A stretch of DNA of 7,621 nt, from assembly GCA_023417635.1 (NCBI GenBank), contig JAEZFF010000033.1, forward strand, positions 1-7,621, in the 5' to 3' direction. Position numbers and translations under genes: made by a program. The stretch is from Bacillota bacterium (GTDB lineage Bacteria; Bacillota; Clostridia; Oscillospirales; Acutalibacteraceae). Below are positions 6,650 to 7,621 of the stretch, in pieces. Positions within the stretch are counted from its first letter, which is position 1. Every line of letters starts with the position of its first letter. The notes below the pieces were generated by a model that was given only the letters and a program-made list of their open reading frames with translations, searched no databases and was not told the DNA's origin.

Positions 6650-7420
6650 TTAGCCTTCTGTTGCGGCCTTCACGATTGTTGCAAAGTCAGCCGGTTTCAG
6701 GGAAGCGCCGCCGATGAGACCGCCGTCGACATCCGGCTGTGCCAAAAGCTCTGCGCAGTTCTTTGCGTTCATGGAGCCGCCGTACTGTACGGTAAATGCG
6801 TCAGCAGCGTCTTTGCCATAGAGGCCTGCAATGGTGGAACGAATTACGGCGCAGACTTCGTTTGCCTGCTGTGCTGTTGCAGTTTTTCCGGTGCCGATAG
6901 CCCAAATCGGTTCATAAGCGATGATAACTTTTTTCAGTTCTTCTTTGGTTACTCCGCCAAGGGCAATCTTTGTCTGCATGGCAACCAGCTCGTTGGTAAC
7001 GCCCTGTTCACGCTGAGCCAGAGATTCACCGACGCAGACAATGACGTTCAGGCCTGCGTTTAAAGCGGCACGGACGCGCTTGTTAACGGTCTCGTTTGTT
7101 TCGCCAAAGTAGGTGCGGCGTTCGCTGTGGCCGATGATAACGTACTGGACGCCCATGGAAGTGAGCATTGGAGCCGAAACTTCGCCGGTGTATGCGCCGG
7201 AATTTTCCCAATGGCAGTTTTCAGCACCTACGCCGATGTTTGTGCCTTTTGCAGATTCCAGCACAGCTGAAAGGTCAACATAAGGGGCACATACGACAAC
7301 GCTGCAGCTGGCATCTTTTACAAGCGGCTTAATGCCCTCCATCAGTTCTCTGGCTTCCGCCGGGTTTTTGTTCATTTTCCAGTTGCCTGCAATAACGGCT
7401 TTTCTAAGCTTTTTATTCAT
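6650..7420 (-). CDS. tpiA: Triosephosphate isomerase
   Basis: Interconverts dihydroxyacetone phosphate and glyceraldehyde 3-phosphate in the cytoplasm. It is a 256-aa TIM barrel of normal length with a complete active site: Asn13 and Lys15 in AGNWKMN, the electrophile His98 in IIGHSERR, and the catalytic base Glu170 in AYEPIWAIGTG, which also contains the flexible loop 6. The phosphate-binding YGGSMN (213-218) and DGGLIGGASL (232-241) are also present. The start at 7420 follows an AAAGGG ribosome binding site with about 8 nt spacing and gives the expected short N-terminus. It lies 84 nt after the pgk stop, separated by an intrinsic terminator, and is followed after 21 nt by the DUF3592-like gene. 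I find no convincing promoter of its own in the 84-nt gap, so expression may depend on read-through from pgk. Confidence 0.98.
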   Translation of the reverse strand: MNKKLRKAVIAGNWKMNKNPAEARELMEGIKPLVKDASCSVVVCAPYVDLSAVLESAKGTNIGVGAENCHWENSGAYTGEVSAPMLTSMGVQYVIIGHSERRTYFGETNETVNKRVRAALNAGLNVIVCVGESLAQREQGVTNELVAMQTKIALGGVTKEELKKVIIAYEPIWAIGTGKTATAQQANEVCAVIRSTIAGLYGKDAADAFTVQYGGSMNAKNCAELLAQPDVDGGLIGGASLKPADFATIVKAATEG

Positions 7421-7460
7421 TTCAGTTACCCTTTCTTATTTTGCACAATGTATTATTTCA

Positions 7461-7491
7461 AAAACAAAAGGGGCGAATCAAAATCCGCCCC
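7461..7491 (-). terminator. Intrinsic terminator between pgk and tpiA
   Basis: On the minus strand GGGGCGGAT (7483-7491) pairs with ATTCGCCCC (7470-7478), nine pairs with one G-U, around a four-base loop. It is followed by TTTTGTTTTT, a U run broken by one G. It starts 13 nt after the pgk stop codon. It should end or reduce transcription into tpiA, allowing stepped expression within the glycolytic cluster. Confidence 0.85.
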
Positions 7492-7504
7492 CTCACTGTA
7501 CAGT

Positions 7505-7621
7505 TTAGTCTTTATCGTTCAGGCAGGCAATGCCAGGAAGTTCCTTGCCTTCCAGAAATTCAAGGGAAGCGCCGCCGCCTGTGGAGATGTGGGTCATCTT
7601 GTCGGCAAAGCCAAGTTTTTC
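7505..7621 (-). CDS. pgk: Phosphoglycerate kinase, C-terminal fragment
   Basis: Only the last 38 codons and the TAA stop (7505-7507) are inside the window; the 5' part lies to the right. The visible peptide contains [20 protein letters not shown], the highly conserved C-terminal motif of phosphoglycerate kinase. Its glycine-rich stretch helps bind the nucleotide phosphates and close the domains. The enzyme transfers phosphate from 1,3-bisphosphoglycerate to ADP. Position directly upstream of tpiA is the common firmicute arrangement. The ending IACLNDKD is intact, with no sign of truncation within the visible part. Confidence 0.96.
   Translation of the reverse strand, partial: EKLGFADKMTHISTGGGASLEFLEGKELPGIACLNDKD

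Noticed and set aside
7439..7446. TTTTGCAC before tpiA as a second copy of the citrate synthase leader half-site
   Set aside because: Only seven to eight bases match, there is no inverted partner, and the surrounding sequence is AT-rich. The match is within chance expectation.

Overview
The window comes from a Gram-positive, low-to-mid GC member of the Firmicutes. A clostridial, Oscillospiraceae/Ruminococcaceae-like anaerobe is my best guess. This rests on the pgk-tpiA-gpmI glycolytic order, sigma-A style promoters with 17-bp spacers, strong intrinsic terminators, a purine-rich ribosome binding site ahead of most genes and a lipoprotein-type peptide-binding protein. The placement is inferred from gene content and protein style; no database was searched. 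Every supported gene lies on the minus strand, so the window reads right to left in transcription order.

Right part (7621 to about 4496): a lower-glycolysis block. It starts with the last 38 codons of phosphoglycerate kinase (pgk), followed by a short intrinsic terminator. Next come triosephosphate isomerase (tpiA), a small two-helix membrane protein resembling DUF3592, and cofactor-independent phosphoglycerate mutase (gpmI). A 12-bp stem terminator closes the block. The three enzymes act at the triose phosphate to 2-phosphoglycerate stage. The membrane protein sits 21 nt downstream of tpiA and is the one gene that does not obviously belong to the pathway.

Middle part (about 4417 to 2604): a single-gene unit with a clear promoter, an OppA-like extracytoplasmic solute-binding lipoprotein, and a strong terminator about 95 nt after its stop codon. 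No permease or ATPase genes accompany it. Then comes a BASS-family (bile acid:sodium symporter-like) membrane transporter (2561 to 1587), also closed by its own terminator.

Left part (about 1539 to 1): a citrate synthase gene that runs off the left edge. It is driven by a near-consensus promoter and has a leader of about 70 nt containing a perfect 10-bp-arm palindrome. A second inverted repeat lies upstream of the promoter.

Overall this is ordinary chromosomal housekeeping sequence. I see no mobile element, CRISPR array, tRNA, rRNA or phage signature. No gene-free stretch exceeds 300 bases; the longest (1360 to 1586) holds the citrate synthase promoter and leader, an inverted repeat and the transporter terminator. 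The points worth a second look are regulatory: the citrate synthase leader and upstream repeat, the hairpin abutting the gpmI ribosome binding site, the terminator between pgk and tpiA, and the terminator-like hairpin ahead of the transporter. The unassigned membrane protein inside the glycolytic operon is also of interest.
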